Both the position numbers and the translations under genes were made by a program. Positions 36,219-45,021 of a stretch of 49,569 nucleotides of DNA are shown piece by piece. Below the pieces are notes generated by a model. That model saw nothing but the letters and a program-made list of their open reading frames with translations. It did not search any database and had not been told where the DNA came from. Position 1 is the first letter of the stretch, and every line of letters begins with the position of its first letter. The DNA is from Marinobacterium profundum (GTDB lineage: Bacteria > Pseudomonadota > Gammaproteobacteria > Pseudomonadales > Balneatricaceae), in assembly GCF_001528745.1 (NCBI RefSeq), contig NZ_BCNS01000096.1, positions 1-49,569 of the forward strand, written 5' to 3'.

Positions 36219-39167
36219 CTACTTCTCGCCACGCGTCAGAATATCGAGCATCGGACGCTTGAGGTTGACGTTCTTGTGACTGCTGTAGCTGAGCATCTGC
36301 GGCGATTCCTTGGCCCCCGGCAGCGGCTCATGGGACGAGAACAGCGGCCAGCTTCCGGTTTCACCTTCTGCCGCCGGCGTGATCTTGACGCGCAAGTCGT
36401 ACCAGGCGGCCTGCCCCGTAACCGGATCCGAGTTGGTCACTCCGTCTTGCTTGTCGCCCTTCGCGGGCAGCAGTTCAGAAATCAAATGGTTCATCAGGAA
36501 GGCATCGGTCGCCTCGTTTGAGTCCTTCGACAGGCCCCAGGCGCCGCCCTTTTTGGCAATGGCGTTCCAGGTCCAGACGGTGTTCTCGTTGCAGCCTTCC
36601 ATCAGTTTCACCTGGGCCCGGATCTTGCCGTTGTGCGACTCGACCCAGACCCAGGACAGATCCTTGATGCCGGCTTTCTCGCCCGCTACCCGGTTCATAA
36701 ACAGATAGTTCTGCGACATGATCTGGCGCAGCCAGGCATTCTGACTGTCCCAGCTGTGGTACATAAACATGGGCCGCTGATTCACCGCATGGAACGGATA
36801 CTCATCACGATCGATACGCTGCTCTTCCAGTGGCATATAGAAGAACGGCAGTGGGTCGAAATATTTGACCAGCCGCTCCCTGTGGTGCTCTTCAGTGGGC
36901 ATGGGACCGTCGTAAAGGCCCTGGCCCGCCAGGCGGAAAGTCTGAAGTTTTTCCGAATACAGCTCAATCAGGATCTGATCGGTAGAACCCACCCAGCCGG
37001 CCTCCTTCGCCAGCTCCATGTAATCGCGGTTGGCGTGGCGCATATAGCGCTGATTCAACCCCAGCTCGAATTCAAAGAAACCCTCATTTTCTTCATAGGC
37101 TTCCCACTGGCGCGGATTCGGCTCTCCACGCAGCGACTTGCTGCCATCCACGCCACGGTAGCCCGCCAGGAAACCGATACCGGGTTCCTTCTGGAAGTTG
37201 ACGATGAAATCCTTGTAGCCTTCGTAGCGACGCTCACCTTCGGGGGTGGTAAAGGCCGGGAACTTCAGTCGGCCCGCCATCTCGATCATCACTTCCTGCC
37301 ACGACAGCACATCGCGGTCGGGCTGAATCACCGGAATGCGCACCGAGTCGCAGGCGGCATGGGTCTCGGAGATAGGCCGGTCAAGCATCGAAATAGTATC
37401 GTAGCGCTCCAGATAGGTGGTATCCGGCAGTATCAGGTCTGAGTAGGCCACCATCTCGGAATGGAAGGCATCGGAGCAGACGATAAAGGGAATTTTGTAC
37501 TCGCCGTCGTCTTCCTTGGCACAGAGCATATCCAGCGTCTGGGCGGTATTCATGCTGGAATTCCAGGCCATGTTGGCCATGAACAGCATCAGGGTATCGA
37601 TCTTGTAGGGATCGCCCTTGACCGCGTTGCTGATCACCATATGCATCAGGCCGTGGCAGGAGATGGGCGCGTCCCAGCTGTAGGCCTTGTCGATGCGCAG
37701 CGGATTGCCGTCGGCATCGATGACCAGGTCTTCCGGGCAGGTCGGGAAACCCAGCGGTGGTGATTTCAGCGGCGTATTGGGCGCGCACTCCTTCGCAGGC
37801 TTGATGCCCGGTGGCACATGCTTGGGAAACGGCGGCTTGGCCAGATGACCACCGGGGCAGTCGATGGTGCCGAGCAGAATCTGCAGCAGATGGATGGCAC
37901 GGCAGGTTTGGAAGCCATTGGAGTGAGCGGAAATACCGCGCATCGCATGCATCGACACAGGGCGGCCGATGAACTTGTCCTGCTTGCGGCCCGCCCAGTC
38001 GGTCCACTCAACATCGATAGTGATGGTTTCCCTGAACGCCACATGGGCCATCTCCAGTGCCAGACGCTCGATGGTCTCGGCATCCACGCCACACTCTTTG
38101 GCCGCATTTTCGGGGGCATATTGGTCGTCAAGATACTTGTGCAGCAGAATGCTCATGGCAGTGCGCAGCGGCGTGCCATCCGGCGCCTTGAACTCGCCAA
38201 ACAGGGCCGGCGCCACATCGGTACGCCTGGCGTCAGCGAAGCTGTCGGTCGTCTGATCCCAGATTTGGATTTCGCCGGCGCTGCGGTAGAACAGTCCATC
38301 GCCTTTCACGCCCGGGGTATTCACCACCAGTTGCGGCGAGTTGGTGTAGCGAATAAGGAACTCTTCATCCACCAGCTGGTGCTTGAGCAGCACATGCACC
38401 ATCGATAGCGCCAGCAAACCATCGGTGCCTGGCCGAATGGAGATCCACTCGTCAGCGATGGCCTGGTAGCCGGTACGTACCGGGTTGATGGAGACAAACT
38501 TGGCGCCGCGTTCCTTGAGCTTCTTCAGACCAATCTTGATGGGGTTGGAACTGTGATCTTCCGCCACACCCCACATCATGAAGTACTTGGTGTTGTCCCA
38601 GTCCGGATCGCCGAACTCCCAGAAGGCATGGCCCATGGTGTAGAGACCGCCGGCCGCCATATTGACCGAGCAGAAGCCGCCGTGGGCCGCCCAGTTGAGG
38701 GTGCCAAACTGGCTCGCCCACATGCCGGTAAGGGCCTGCATCTGATCACGGCCGGTAAAATAAGCGAGTTTTTTTGGATCTGTGGCGCGGATGTGGGAGA
38801 GGCGCTTTTCAAGGATATCCAGTGCCCGGGTCCAGGAAATGACTTCAAACTCGCCAGCGCCACGCTCGGTACCGGGTTTGCGCAACATGGGGGCGCTGAG
38901 TTTGGCCGGGGAATTCTGCTTCATGATGCCAGAGTTTCCCTTGGCACAGAGCACACCCTTGTTGATCGGGTGGTTGGGGTTGCCCTGAATAAAGCGAACC
39001 TGGTTGTCTTCCACCGTTACCTTGATGCCGCAGCGGCAGGCACACATGTAACAGGTGGTGTATTTGGTCTGCTGCTTTTCGTGCGCCTCGAACTCAGGCA
39101 ATTCAACGGAATCGATCAGCAATTGCGGATCAAGGCTGCAGGGCACATCAGCTTTTACTGAATTCAT
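36219..39167 (-). CDS. soeA: Sulfite dehydrogenase molybdopterin subunit (SoeA type)
   Basis: The 982-aa molybdopterin guanine dinucleotide enzyme has an N-terminal 4Fe-4S site C39-x2-C42-x3-C46-x27-C74 and the family domains through to a C-terminal molydopterin dinucleotide-binding region. There is no twin-arginine signal, so it should act in the cytoplasm, as SoeABC does, oxidising sulfite to sulfate with quinone as acceptor. Length, lack of Tat signal, the soeB and soeC order, and the nearby TauE/SafE and SulP genes support SoeA over DmsA, polysulfide or thiosulfate reductase. The assignment is by family resemblance, so other substrates of this branch are possible. Its promoter should lie in 39168-39280. 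Confidence 0.82.
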   Translation of the reverse strand: MNSVKADVPCSLDPQLLIDSVELPEFEAHEKQQTKYTTCYMCACRCGIKVTVEDNQVRFIQGNPNHPINKGVLCAKGNSGIMKQNSPAKLSAPMLRKPGTERGAGEFEVISWTRALDILEKRLSHIRATDPKKLAYFTGRDQMQALTGMWASQFGTLNWAAHGGFCSVNMAAGGLYTMGHAFWEFGDPDWDNTKYFMMWGVAEDHSSNPIKIGLKKLKERGAKFVSINPVRTGYQAIADEWISIRPGTDGLLALSMVHVLLKHQLVDEEFLIRYTNSPQLVVNTPGVKGDGLFYRSAGEIQIWDQTTDSFADARRTDVAPALFGEFKAPDGTPLRTAMSILLHKYLDDQYAPENAAKECGVDAETIERLALEMAHVAFRETITIDVEWTDWAGRKQDKFIGRPVSMHAMRGISAHSNGFQTCRAIHLLQILLGTIDCPGGHLAKPPFPKHVPPGIKPAKECAPNTPLKSPPLGFPTCPEDLVIDADGNPLRIDKAYSWDAPISCHGLMHMVISNAVKGDPYKIDTLMLFMANMAWNSSMNTAQTLDMLCAKEDDGEYKIPFIVCSDAFHSEMVAYSDLILPDTTYLERYDTISMLDRPISETHAACDSVRIPVIQPDRDVLSWQEVMIEMAGRLKFPAFTTPEGERRYEGYKDFIVNFQKEPGIGFLAGYRGVDGSKSLRGEPNPRQWEAYEENEGFFEFELGLNQRYMRHANRDYMELAKEAGWVGSTDQILIELYSEKLQTFRLAGQGLYDGPMPTEEHHRERLVKYFDPLPFFYMPLEEQRIDRDEYPFHAVNQRPMFMYHSWDSQNAWLRQIMSQNYLFMNRVAGEKAGIKDLSWVWVESHNGKIRAQVKLMEGCNENTVWTWNAIAKKGGAWGLSKDSNEATDAFLMNHLISELLPAKGDKQDGVTNSDPVTGQAAWYDLRVKITPAAEGETGSWPLFSSHEPLPGAKESPQMLSYSSHKNVNLKRPMLDILTRGEK

Positions 39168-39765
39168 TATTATTTACCAACCCGATACCGGTGCCGCAAC
39201 CTGGAGTCTCCGCGATCGAAAAGCAGGCGACCACACCATGATTATCCTTCACAGTGCTGATCAAAAATCGGGCACTGCAGCTAGCAGCCTGTCGGACTTA
39301 CCACTGATCTACTGCGGAAAAGCCGATTTTGGTCATTTTTCGTCCTCTTTTTCGTTAAATAGAACCACTATTTGCCTCAAAAGAGCTCAAAAACTGCCTC
39401 AAAACGGACTTTCCCTCGCTACGATCGGCCAAGTCCGACAGGCTACTAGCAGGCATAACAGCCATGACGCCAACATATAACTTAAAAGAATATGCTGAAG
39501 TTAACTGGCTATATAAGCAGTGTAGAAGATTGCGCGACCAGGCGACAAACGCCAACCAGCATGGATTGATGGGGCCAGCCAAGCACTCAGAAAGCTGCAG
39601 CCCCAAAAAGCAGCGGCACTGTACCCCTGCGGTCCCAGGATCCATGGCATGACAGACCCCGTTTATCTGGCACTATGGGCTAACCTTGGAAGTCACTAAG
39701 CTTGAGCGTAACCGCTGGCTGCTCTGCGATAGGATCCCAGCCGCCGCACCGACACAGGGGCTTTC
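39168..39765. other. Spacer between divergent soeA and SulP genes, with a MITE
   Basis: This is 598 bp without a credible gene. It holds the soeA promoter side (39168-39280), a 161-bp inverted-repeat element (39285-39445, given separately), and the SulP gene leader. Short ORFs in it have no recognisable products. Confidence 0.6.
39281..39449. mobile_element. MITE-like element with terminal inverted repeats and CTAG duplications
   Basis: CAGCCTGTCGGACTT begins the element at 39285 and its inverse, AAGTCCGACAGGCT(A), ends it at 39445. Each end is flanked by CTAG (39281-39284 and 39446-39449), which looks like a 4-bp target duplication of the type made by IS5- and IS1182-family transposases. 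The 161-bp element has no transposase. One end matches the other in 14 of 15 or more positions. I infer a non-autonomous element; no full copy is in this window. Confidence 0.8.
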
Positions 39766-41532
39766 ATGGCACGTGCATTAAAAACCCGACCCAAACAGAC
39801 ACTCTGGACACGGCTGTTCCCGTTTTTACTCTGGGGCCGCCTGCTTAATCGCGAAAGCCTGCGCTGTGATTTTTTTGCCGGCCTTACCAATGCAGTCATA
39901 GTGCTGCCCCAGGGCGTGGCCTACGCCCTTATCGCCGGCATGCCGCCCCAGTACGGCCTTTATGCTGCCATAGTACCGGCCATTATTGCGGCGCTCTTTG
40001 GCTCGTCCTTCCACTTGATCTCGGGCCCCACAGCGGCACTCTCCATCGTCGTCTTTACCACCATAAGCCCGCTGGCCGAGCCCGGTTCCGCCGCCTTCAT
40101 TCAACTGGCTCTGACGCTGACCCTCATGGCCGGACTCTTCCAGCTTGGGCTGGCGCTGGCGCGCATGGGCGTACTGGTGAATTTTGTCTCTCATTCGGTG
40201 GTCATCGGTTTTACCGCAGGCGCGGCGGTGGTCATCGCCTCCAGCCAGATGAAAAACCTGCTGGGGGTCAGCGTGCAGAGCGATGGCACCTTTATTTCCA
40301 CCTGGATCGGTCTACTGGAGCGCCTGCCCGATACCAATCTGTATTCCCTGGCTGTGGCCCTGAGCACCCTGTTCAGCTGCCTGATTATCAAGAAGCTGTT
40401 ACCCAAATGGCCCAACATGCTGCTGGCCATGATTATTGGCAGCCTCCTGGCGGCACTGCTCGGCGCCGCCGAGCACAACATTGCCCTGGTGGGCTCGATC
40501 CCTGCGACACTGCCACCCCTGAGTCTGCCGGACTTTTCGCCGGCACTGCTGCACCAGCTGGGCTCGGGAGCGCTTGCCATCGGCCTGCTCGGCCTCGTTG
40601 AAGCCGTATCCATAGCCCGTTCGGTGGCCAGTCGCTCGCATCAGACTATCAGCGGTAATCAGGAGTTTATGGGCCAGGCGCTGTCGAATATTGTCGGTTC
40701 CTTTTTCTCCTGTTATGCCTCCTCCGGCTCCTTCACCCGCACCGGGGTTAACTACGCCTCTGGAGCGCGTACCCCCCTGGCAGCCGTCTTCGCGGCTATC
40801 TCCCTGGCCATCATAGTGTTGCTGCTGTCGGATCTCACCGCCTATGTGCCCATCCCCAGCATGGCGGGCATTCTGCTGGTGGTGTCCTGGAACCTGATCG
40901 ACTTTCACCATATAGGCGCCATTCTCAAAGCCGGGCGCTCGGAAGCCTCGGTGCTGATCATCACCTTCCTCGCCACCCTGATCATGGCCATGGAGTTCGC
41001 CATCTATATCGGCGTCATGTTGTCACTGGTGTTCTACCTCAAGACCACCTCCAAGCCGAAAATCGTCCAGGTGCTGCCGGACCCGACCTCCCCCACGCCC
41101 TTCTTCGTCAGCAACGAAGGTCGCGATCTGCCCGAATGCCCGCAGCTGCGCATTATCCGCATCGAAGGTTCGCTGTTTTTCGGCGCGGTGAACTACGTCA
41201 AGGAATACCTGCAGGACCTGCCGCAGGATAACCTGCTGATCGTCGGCAACGGCATGAACTTTATCGATATCGCCGGTGCCGAGCTACTGGTGCACGAGGC
41301 CCGGCGCCGCCGTGCCGCCGGAAGCACGCTTTATCTGAGCAACCTGAAAGACCGGGTGTCCCATTACCTCGAAAAGAACGGCCATATTGAGGAACTGGGG
41401 GCAGAAAATATTTTCATCAGCAAGGGCATCGCCATCGCACGCATCTACGAGCGTCTCGACCGCCCCACCTGCGACAACTGCACTACACGCATTTTCAGTG
41501 AGTGCCGCCGCGACAGTCCCCCGGCGCAATAG
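39766..41532 (+). CDS. SulP-family anion transporter with STAS domain
   Basis: The 588-aa protein has a hydrophobic transporter region (about residues 20-430) with the SulP signature of N-terminal NAVIVLPQGVAYALIAGMPP and PQYGLYAAIVPAIIAALFG stretches. A cytoplasmic STAS domain follows (about 450-555, with the NGMNFIDIAGAELL core). A short tail contains three cysteines (CDNC..FSEC). SulP proteins move sulfate, bicarbonate or other anions. It is divergent from soeA, the sulfite dehydrogenase gene, which makes sulfate or sulfite the most interesting candidate, but the substrate is not shown by sequence. Confidence 0.9.
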   Translation: MARALKTRPKQTLWTRLFPFLLWGRLLNRESLRCDFFAGLTNAVIVLPQGVAYALIAGMPPQYGLYAAIVPAIIAALFGSSFHLISGPTAALSIVVFTTISPLAEPGSAAFIQLALTLTLMAGLFQLGLALARMGVLVNFVSHSVVIGFTAGAAVVIASSQMKNLLGVSVQSDGTFISTWIGLLERLPDTNLYSLAVALSTLFSCLIIKKLLPKWPNMLLAMIIGSLLAALLGAAEHNIALVGSIPATLPPLSLPDFSPALLHQLGSGALAIGLLGLVEAVSIARSVASRSHQTISGNQEFMGQALSNIVGSFFSCYASSGSFTRTGVNYASGARTPLAAVFAAISLAIIVLLLSDLTAYVPIPSMAGILLVVSWNLIDFHHIGAILKAGRSEASVLIITFLATLIMAMEFAIYIGVMLSLVFYLKTTSKPKIVQVLPDPTSPTPFFVSNEGRDLPECPQLRIIRIEGSLFFGAVNYVKEYLQDLPQDNLLIVGNGMNFIDIAGAELLVHEARRRRAAGSTLYLSNLKDRVSHYLEKNGHIEELGAENIFISKGIAIARIYERLDRPTCDNCTTRIFSECRRDSPPAQ

Positions 41533-41678
41533 CCCTGCGCCTGCAGCATTGGCCACATAGGCAGGTACTATCTGGTTCCTCCGTGCCTGCGCGGCCTCCT
41601 TTACACTGCTTTTATCCAGCGCCCGCCTGCGGCATCGCAGCGCCGGGGCTTTGCAGTGTTTAACCTGAGGCAGAACTG

Positions 41679-42659
41679 ATGACCGAGACGATGCTCATTG
41701 AACAACCCGACACTATGATTTCCGTGCGGGAACGCTTTGGTATCAACTCAGACCTGCGCGTGCCCGCCTTCACCGAGCGTGACGACCATGTGCCGGAAAT
41801 CGACCCAGCCTACAAATTCAACGAAGACGTGACACTTGCCATCCTTGCGGGCTTTACCCAGGACAGGCGCGTCATGATTCAGGGGCTGCATGGCACCGGT
41901 AAATCCACCCATATCGAGCAGGTGGCGGCACGCCTGAACTGGCCCTGCATAAGGGTCAACCTGGACGGTCACATCAGCCGCCTTGATCTGGTAGGCAAAG
42001 ACACCATCAGCCTGCGCGATGGCAAGCAGGTAACAGAGTTTCAGGAAGGCATAGTTCCCTGGGCACTGCGCCGCCCCGTGGCACTGATTTTTGACGAATT
42101 CGACGCCGGCCGACCGGATGTGATGTTCGTAATCCAGCGCATCCTGGAGCGCGATGGCAAGTTCACCCTGCTGGATCAGAACGAAGTTATACATCCGCAC
42201 CCCTATTTCCGCCTGTTCGCCACCGCCAATACCGTGGGTCTTGGCAATCTCAATGGCCTGTACCATGGCACCCAGGTGCTCAACCAGGCCCAGATCGACC
42301 GCTGGAACATTGTCGCCACCCTCAATTACCTGCCCCGCGAAGACGAAATCGCCATCGTACAGGCCCGGGTGCCTTCCTTCGCCACAGCAGAGGGTCACAA
42401 ACAGGTTGCCGCCATGGTGGCCGTAGCCGAGCTGACCCGCCAGGGCTTTGCCAGCGGCGATGTATCGACCCTGATGTCGCCCCGTACCGTTATTTCCTGG
42501 GCCGAAAACAACGATATTTTCCATGACCTGGCCCGCTCGTTCCGGCTGTCGTTCCTGAACAAGTGCGATGAAGCCGAGCGGCCGATTGTCGCCGAGTACT
42601 TCCAGCGCTGCTTCAATCAGGAACTGACGGAATCCTATCTGCTGCACGCATCCAGCTGA
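41679..42659 (+). CDS. cobS: CobS-type AAA+ ATPase (cobaltochelatase subunit family)
   Basis: The 326-aa MoxR/CobS-group ATPase has Walker A GLHGTGKST (69-77), Walker B ALIFDEFDAG, a sensor stretch LFATANTVGLGNLNG and an arginine finger region near LNQAQIDRWN. In aerobic cobalamin synthesis CobS works with CobT and CobN to insert cobalt into hydrogenobyrinic acid diamide. CobT follows by 7 bp. No cobN or other cobalamin gene is in this window, so the role as cobaltochelatase subunit rests on family resemblance. Length matches CobS. Confidence 0.87.
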   Translation: MTETMLIEQPDTMISVRERFGINSDLRVPAFTERDDHVPEIDPAYKFNEDVTLAILAGFTQDRRVMIQGLHGTGKSTHIEQVAARLNWPCIRVNLDGHISRLDLVGKDTISLRDGKQVTEFQEGIVPWALRRPVALIFDEFDAGRPDVMFVIQRILERDGKFTLLDQNEVIHPHPYFRLFATANTVGLGNLNGLYHGTQVLNQAQIDRWNIVATLNYLPREDEIAIVQARVPSFATAEGHKQVAAMVAVAELTRQGFASGDVSTLMSPRTVISWAENNDIFHDLARSFRLSFLNKCDEAERPIVAEYFQRCFNQELTESYLLHASS

Positions 42660-42666
42660 GGTAGCC

Positions 42667-44481
42667 ATGACTCAAAGCGGCTTCAACAAACCGCTCACCG
42701 CCTGGGATCCAGAGCAGGCACCGCAGCTCGCGCCCCAGGCTGCGGAGAAGAGCAGCGACGCCCCCAGGCTTGAGCGCAAGCAGCAGCAGATCGAAGAACT
42801 GAGCGGCGCCGCCATGCGCGCGGAAACAGGCATCCGCAACCTGCGTTTTCGCGGCCGGCGGCTGGAAATTGACGGCCGCGCTTATCCGGTGCGCGTGCCC
42901 CATCTGCTCACCGATCTGGAGCGGGACGACTTTCGCTCCTTTCGCGGCGCCGCCGATGGCATAGCCCTGCGCCTGCGGCACAACGACCGCCGCCTGCATG
43001 ACAAACTCAAGCCCACCGCGCCCATTGCCCGGCTGATATTCGAAATGCTGGAGCAGCTGCGGGTCGAATCCCTGGTCGAGGACCATCATCCCGGTGTGCA
43101 CGCCAATCTGACCCACAGGTTCAGTGCCTGGAGCGCGCAATTCCACGCCTCCGGGCAGACCGAAAACCATATCGGCCTTATGCTCTACACCCTCACCCAG
43201 ATGAGTTGGGCACTGCTCAGCGGCAACCCGGTGAGCGAAGAGTCCGAAATGCTGATCGAAATGCCCCGCGTCTCCCTGGGCCGCCAGATAGGTGCGCACT
43301 TTGGCCTGTTGCGCCGCACCCGCCAGGACCAGCAGGCCTTTGCCGAACATGCCCTGGCCATCGCCGCGGTGATTCAGGACATGATAGATGAACTGAATCA
43401 GGAAATGGCGCTGAACGAAGAGCGCGATGCCTCCGAAATCAGCGAGAACAGCCACCAGAACTTCAGCCTGCTGCTGGAACTTGAAGGCGATGACGGTGAG
43501 CTGGGTGGCCAGTCTGCCGCCGCCAGCGAGCGCGAGCATGCCGACGAGGCCGATAGCTATCGCGTTTTCACCACCCAGTACGATCGTGTGCTGCCTGCGG
43601 CCAAGCTGGTGCGGGCCGAACAGCTAACGGACCTGCGCGAGAAGCTGGATACTCGTATCCGCGCCCAGGGGCTGAATGTGCCGCGCCTGGCCCGCAAGCT
43701 GGCGCGCATTCTGTCGGCGCCTGAGCGCGACGGCTGGGAGTTCGGCCTGGAGGAAGGTCGCCTCGATGCCCGCCGCCTGTCCCGCCTGGTCACGTCTCCA
43801 GGTTACCGACAGCTGTTTCGCCAGGAGCGCCATCAGCCCCACAGCAACTGTCTGGTCAGTTTCCTGATCGACAACTCCGGCTCCATGAAGGCCCATATCG
43901 AATCCATCGCCATGCTGGTCGATGTGTTTTCAAGGGCTTTGGAGCAGGCCGGCGCCAGTACTGAGGTACTGGGCTTCACCACCGGACACTGGAACGGTGG
44001 CCGGCCCATGAAGCAGTGGCTTGGCCGTGGAAAACCGCCCAACCCCGGCCGTCTGAACGAGTTGAACCATATCGTTTACAAGGATGCGGACACGCCCTGG
44101 CGGCGCGCCCGGGCATCCATGGCGGCACTGCTAAAGCCGGATCTGTTTCGCGAAGGCGTCGATGGCGAGGCTCTGCTCTGGACTTTAAGCCGCATGCAGG
44201 CAAGGCGCGAGGAAAGGCGCATCATTATAGTGATTTCCGACGGCTGCCCGATGGACAGTGCCACCCTGCACTCCAACAGCGACGACCTGCTGGATGTGCA
44301 TCTGCGCCAGGTGGTAAGTCAGATTGAAGCCCGCGGCGACATGGAACTCTATGCCCTGGGTGTCGGGCTGGATCTGAGTCCCTACTATCGCCATAACCTG
44401 GCGCTGGACATGGAGCATCGGCTCGACAACGCCGTGTTCGAGGAAGTCTTGCAGCTGCTTGCGCGGGGAAGGCGTCGCTGA
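42667..44481 (+). CDS. cobT: CobT-type VWA subunit (cobaltochelatase family)
   Basis: The 604-aa protein has an N-terminal helical region, an acidic middle segment (about residues 275-300, LELEGDDGELGG), and a C-terminal VWA domain with MIDAS residues D402, S404 and S406 (FLIDNSGSM). A conserved GFTTGHWNGGRPMKQWL stretch precedes further VWA strands. It should form the chaperone ring with CobS. The start is 7 bp after the cobS stop with overlapping ribosome binding site, showing an operon. A LuxR-type relic follows 13 bp past the stop in the opposite direction. Confidence 0.87.
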   Translation: MTQSGFNKPLTAWDPEQAPQLAPQAAEKSSDAPRLERKQQQIEELSGAAMRAETGIRNLRFRGRRLEIDGRAYPVRVPHLLTDLERDDFRSFRGAADGIALRLRHNDRRLHDKLKPTAPIARLIFEMLEQLRVESLVEDHHPGVHANLTHRFSAWSAQFHASGQTENHIGLMLYTLTQMSWALLSGNPVSEESEMLIEMPRVSLGRQIGAHFGLLRRTRQDQQAFAEHALAIAAVIQDMIDELNQEMALNEERDASEISENSHQNFSLLLELEGDDGELGGQSAAASEREHADEADSYRVFTTQYDRVLPAAKLVRAEQLTDLREKLDTRIRAQGLNVPRLARKLARILSAPERDGWEFGLEEGRLDARRLSRLVTSPGYRQLFRQERHQPHSNCLVSFLIDNSGSMKAHIESIAMLVDVFSRALEQAGASTEVLGFTTGHWNGGRPMKQWLGRGKPPNPGRLNELNHIVYKDADTPWRRARASMAALLKPDLFREGVDGEALLWTLSRMQARREERRIIIVISDGCPMDSATLHSNSDDLLDVHLRQVVSQIEARGDMELYALGVGLDLSPYYRHNLALDMEHRLDNAVFEEVLQLLARGRRR

Positions 44482-44494
44482 ACAGCGAGCTGAT

Positions 44495-44660
44495 TCAGTA
44501 ACCGGCCAGCTGCAGCTGCTCCACCAGCTCGGCGCTGTTGCGTACCCGCAGACGTTCATGGATGGCCTGGATATGATTACGTGCCGTGGCAGGCGCTATC
44601 CCCAGCGCCCGGGCCACTTCCTTGTGACTGAGCCCCCGCGCCACCTGCAGCGCAGGCGGC
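44495..44660 (-). pseudogene. LuxR-type HTH remnant
   Basis: On the minus strand this encodes a C-terminal LuxR/NarL DNA-binding helix set (VARGLSHKEVARALGIAP and ARNHIQAIHERLRVRNSAEL), ending LAGY and a TGA stop at 44495-44497. Only about 55 residues of the protein are present; upstream sequence (44660-44715) is not LuxR-like and is AT-richer, so the N-terminal receiver or sensor part is missing. It is a deletion remnant, sitting 13 bp from the convergent cobT stop. Confidence 0.75.
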
Positions 44661-44684
44661 CTGATGCTTGCGCTACAAACCCCT

Positions 44685-44714
44685 CATAAAAGGGCTGGCA
44701 CCTGCCCTTTTATG
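44685..44714. terminator. Bidirectional hairpin terminator
   Basis: CATAAAAGGGC (44685-44695) and GCCCTTTTATG (44704-44714) form a perfect 11-bp stem with an 8-nt loop. The A run on one side and T run on the other allow termination on either strand. It probably ends read-through from cobT toward the TRAP genes. Confidence 0.7.
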
Positions 44715-45021
44715 GCATGTTTTAATTGCCTCCGTCTCCATCTGAAAAACAGCCTGTACAGGGCTGTTCCCCCCATAGATCCTCTGCTTTAACACTGGTC
44801 AATTAGCCGCCTTTTCTCTTGGCCCCAGCCATGCATATGAAGTGGCCCTAAACATTCACACTGGCAAAGTTGAATATAAAACGACCGCCTACCCTTGCAG
44901 GGTGAGCGCTCGGGGCGCGGACTGATGCCCTGAACGGAGTTGCCAGATCTCATATCCGGCAGAGCCAACTAGAATAATAACAACCCAGAACTCGTTGATG
45001 GACCCAGAATCGGAGCTACAA

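Larger units (their letters stand above)
44482..45021. other. Region between cobT and the TRAP operon
   Basis: This 540-bp region contains the LuxR relic (44495-44660), the perfect hairpin at 44685-44714 and an AT-rich stretch (44715-44880) that probably holds the TRAP operon promoter. I see no further gene. Confidence 0.6.

Noticed and set aside
41748-43539. Two minus-strand open frames of about 300 aa antisense to cobS and cobT.
   Set aside because: Both are shadows of the well supported plus-strand genes and show no family resemblance.
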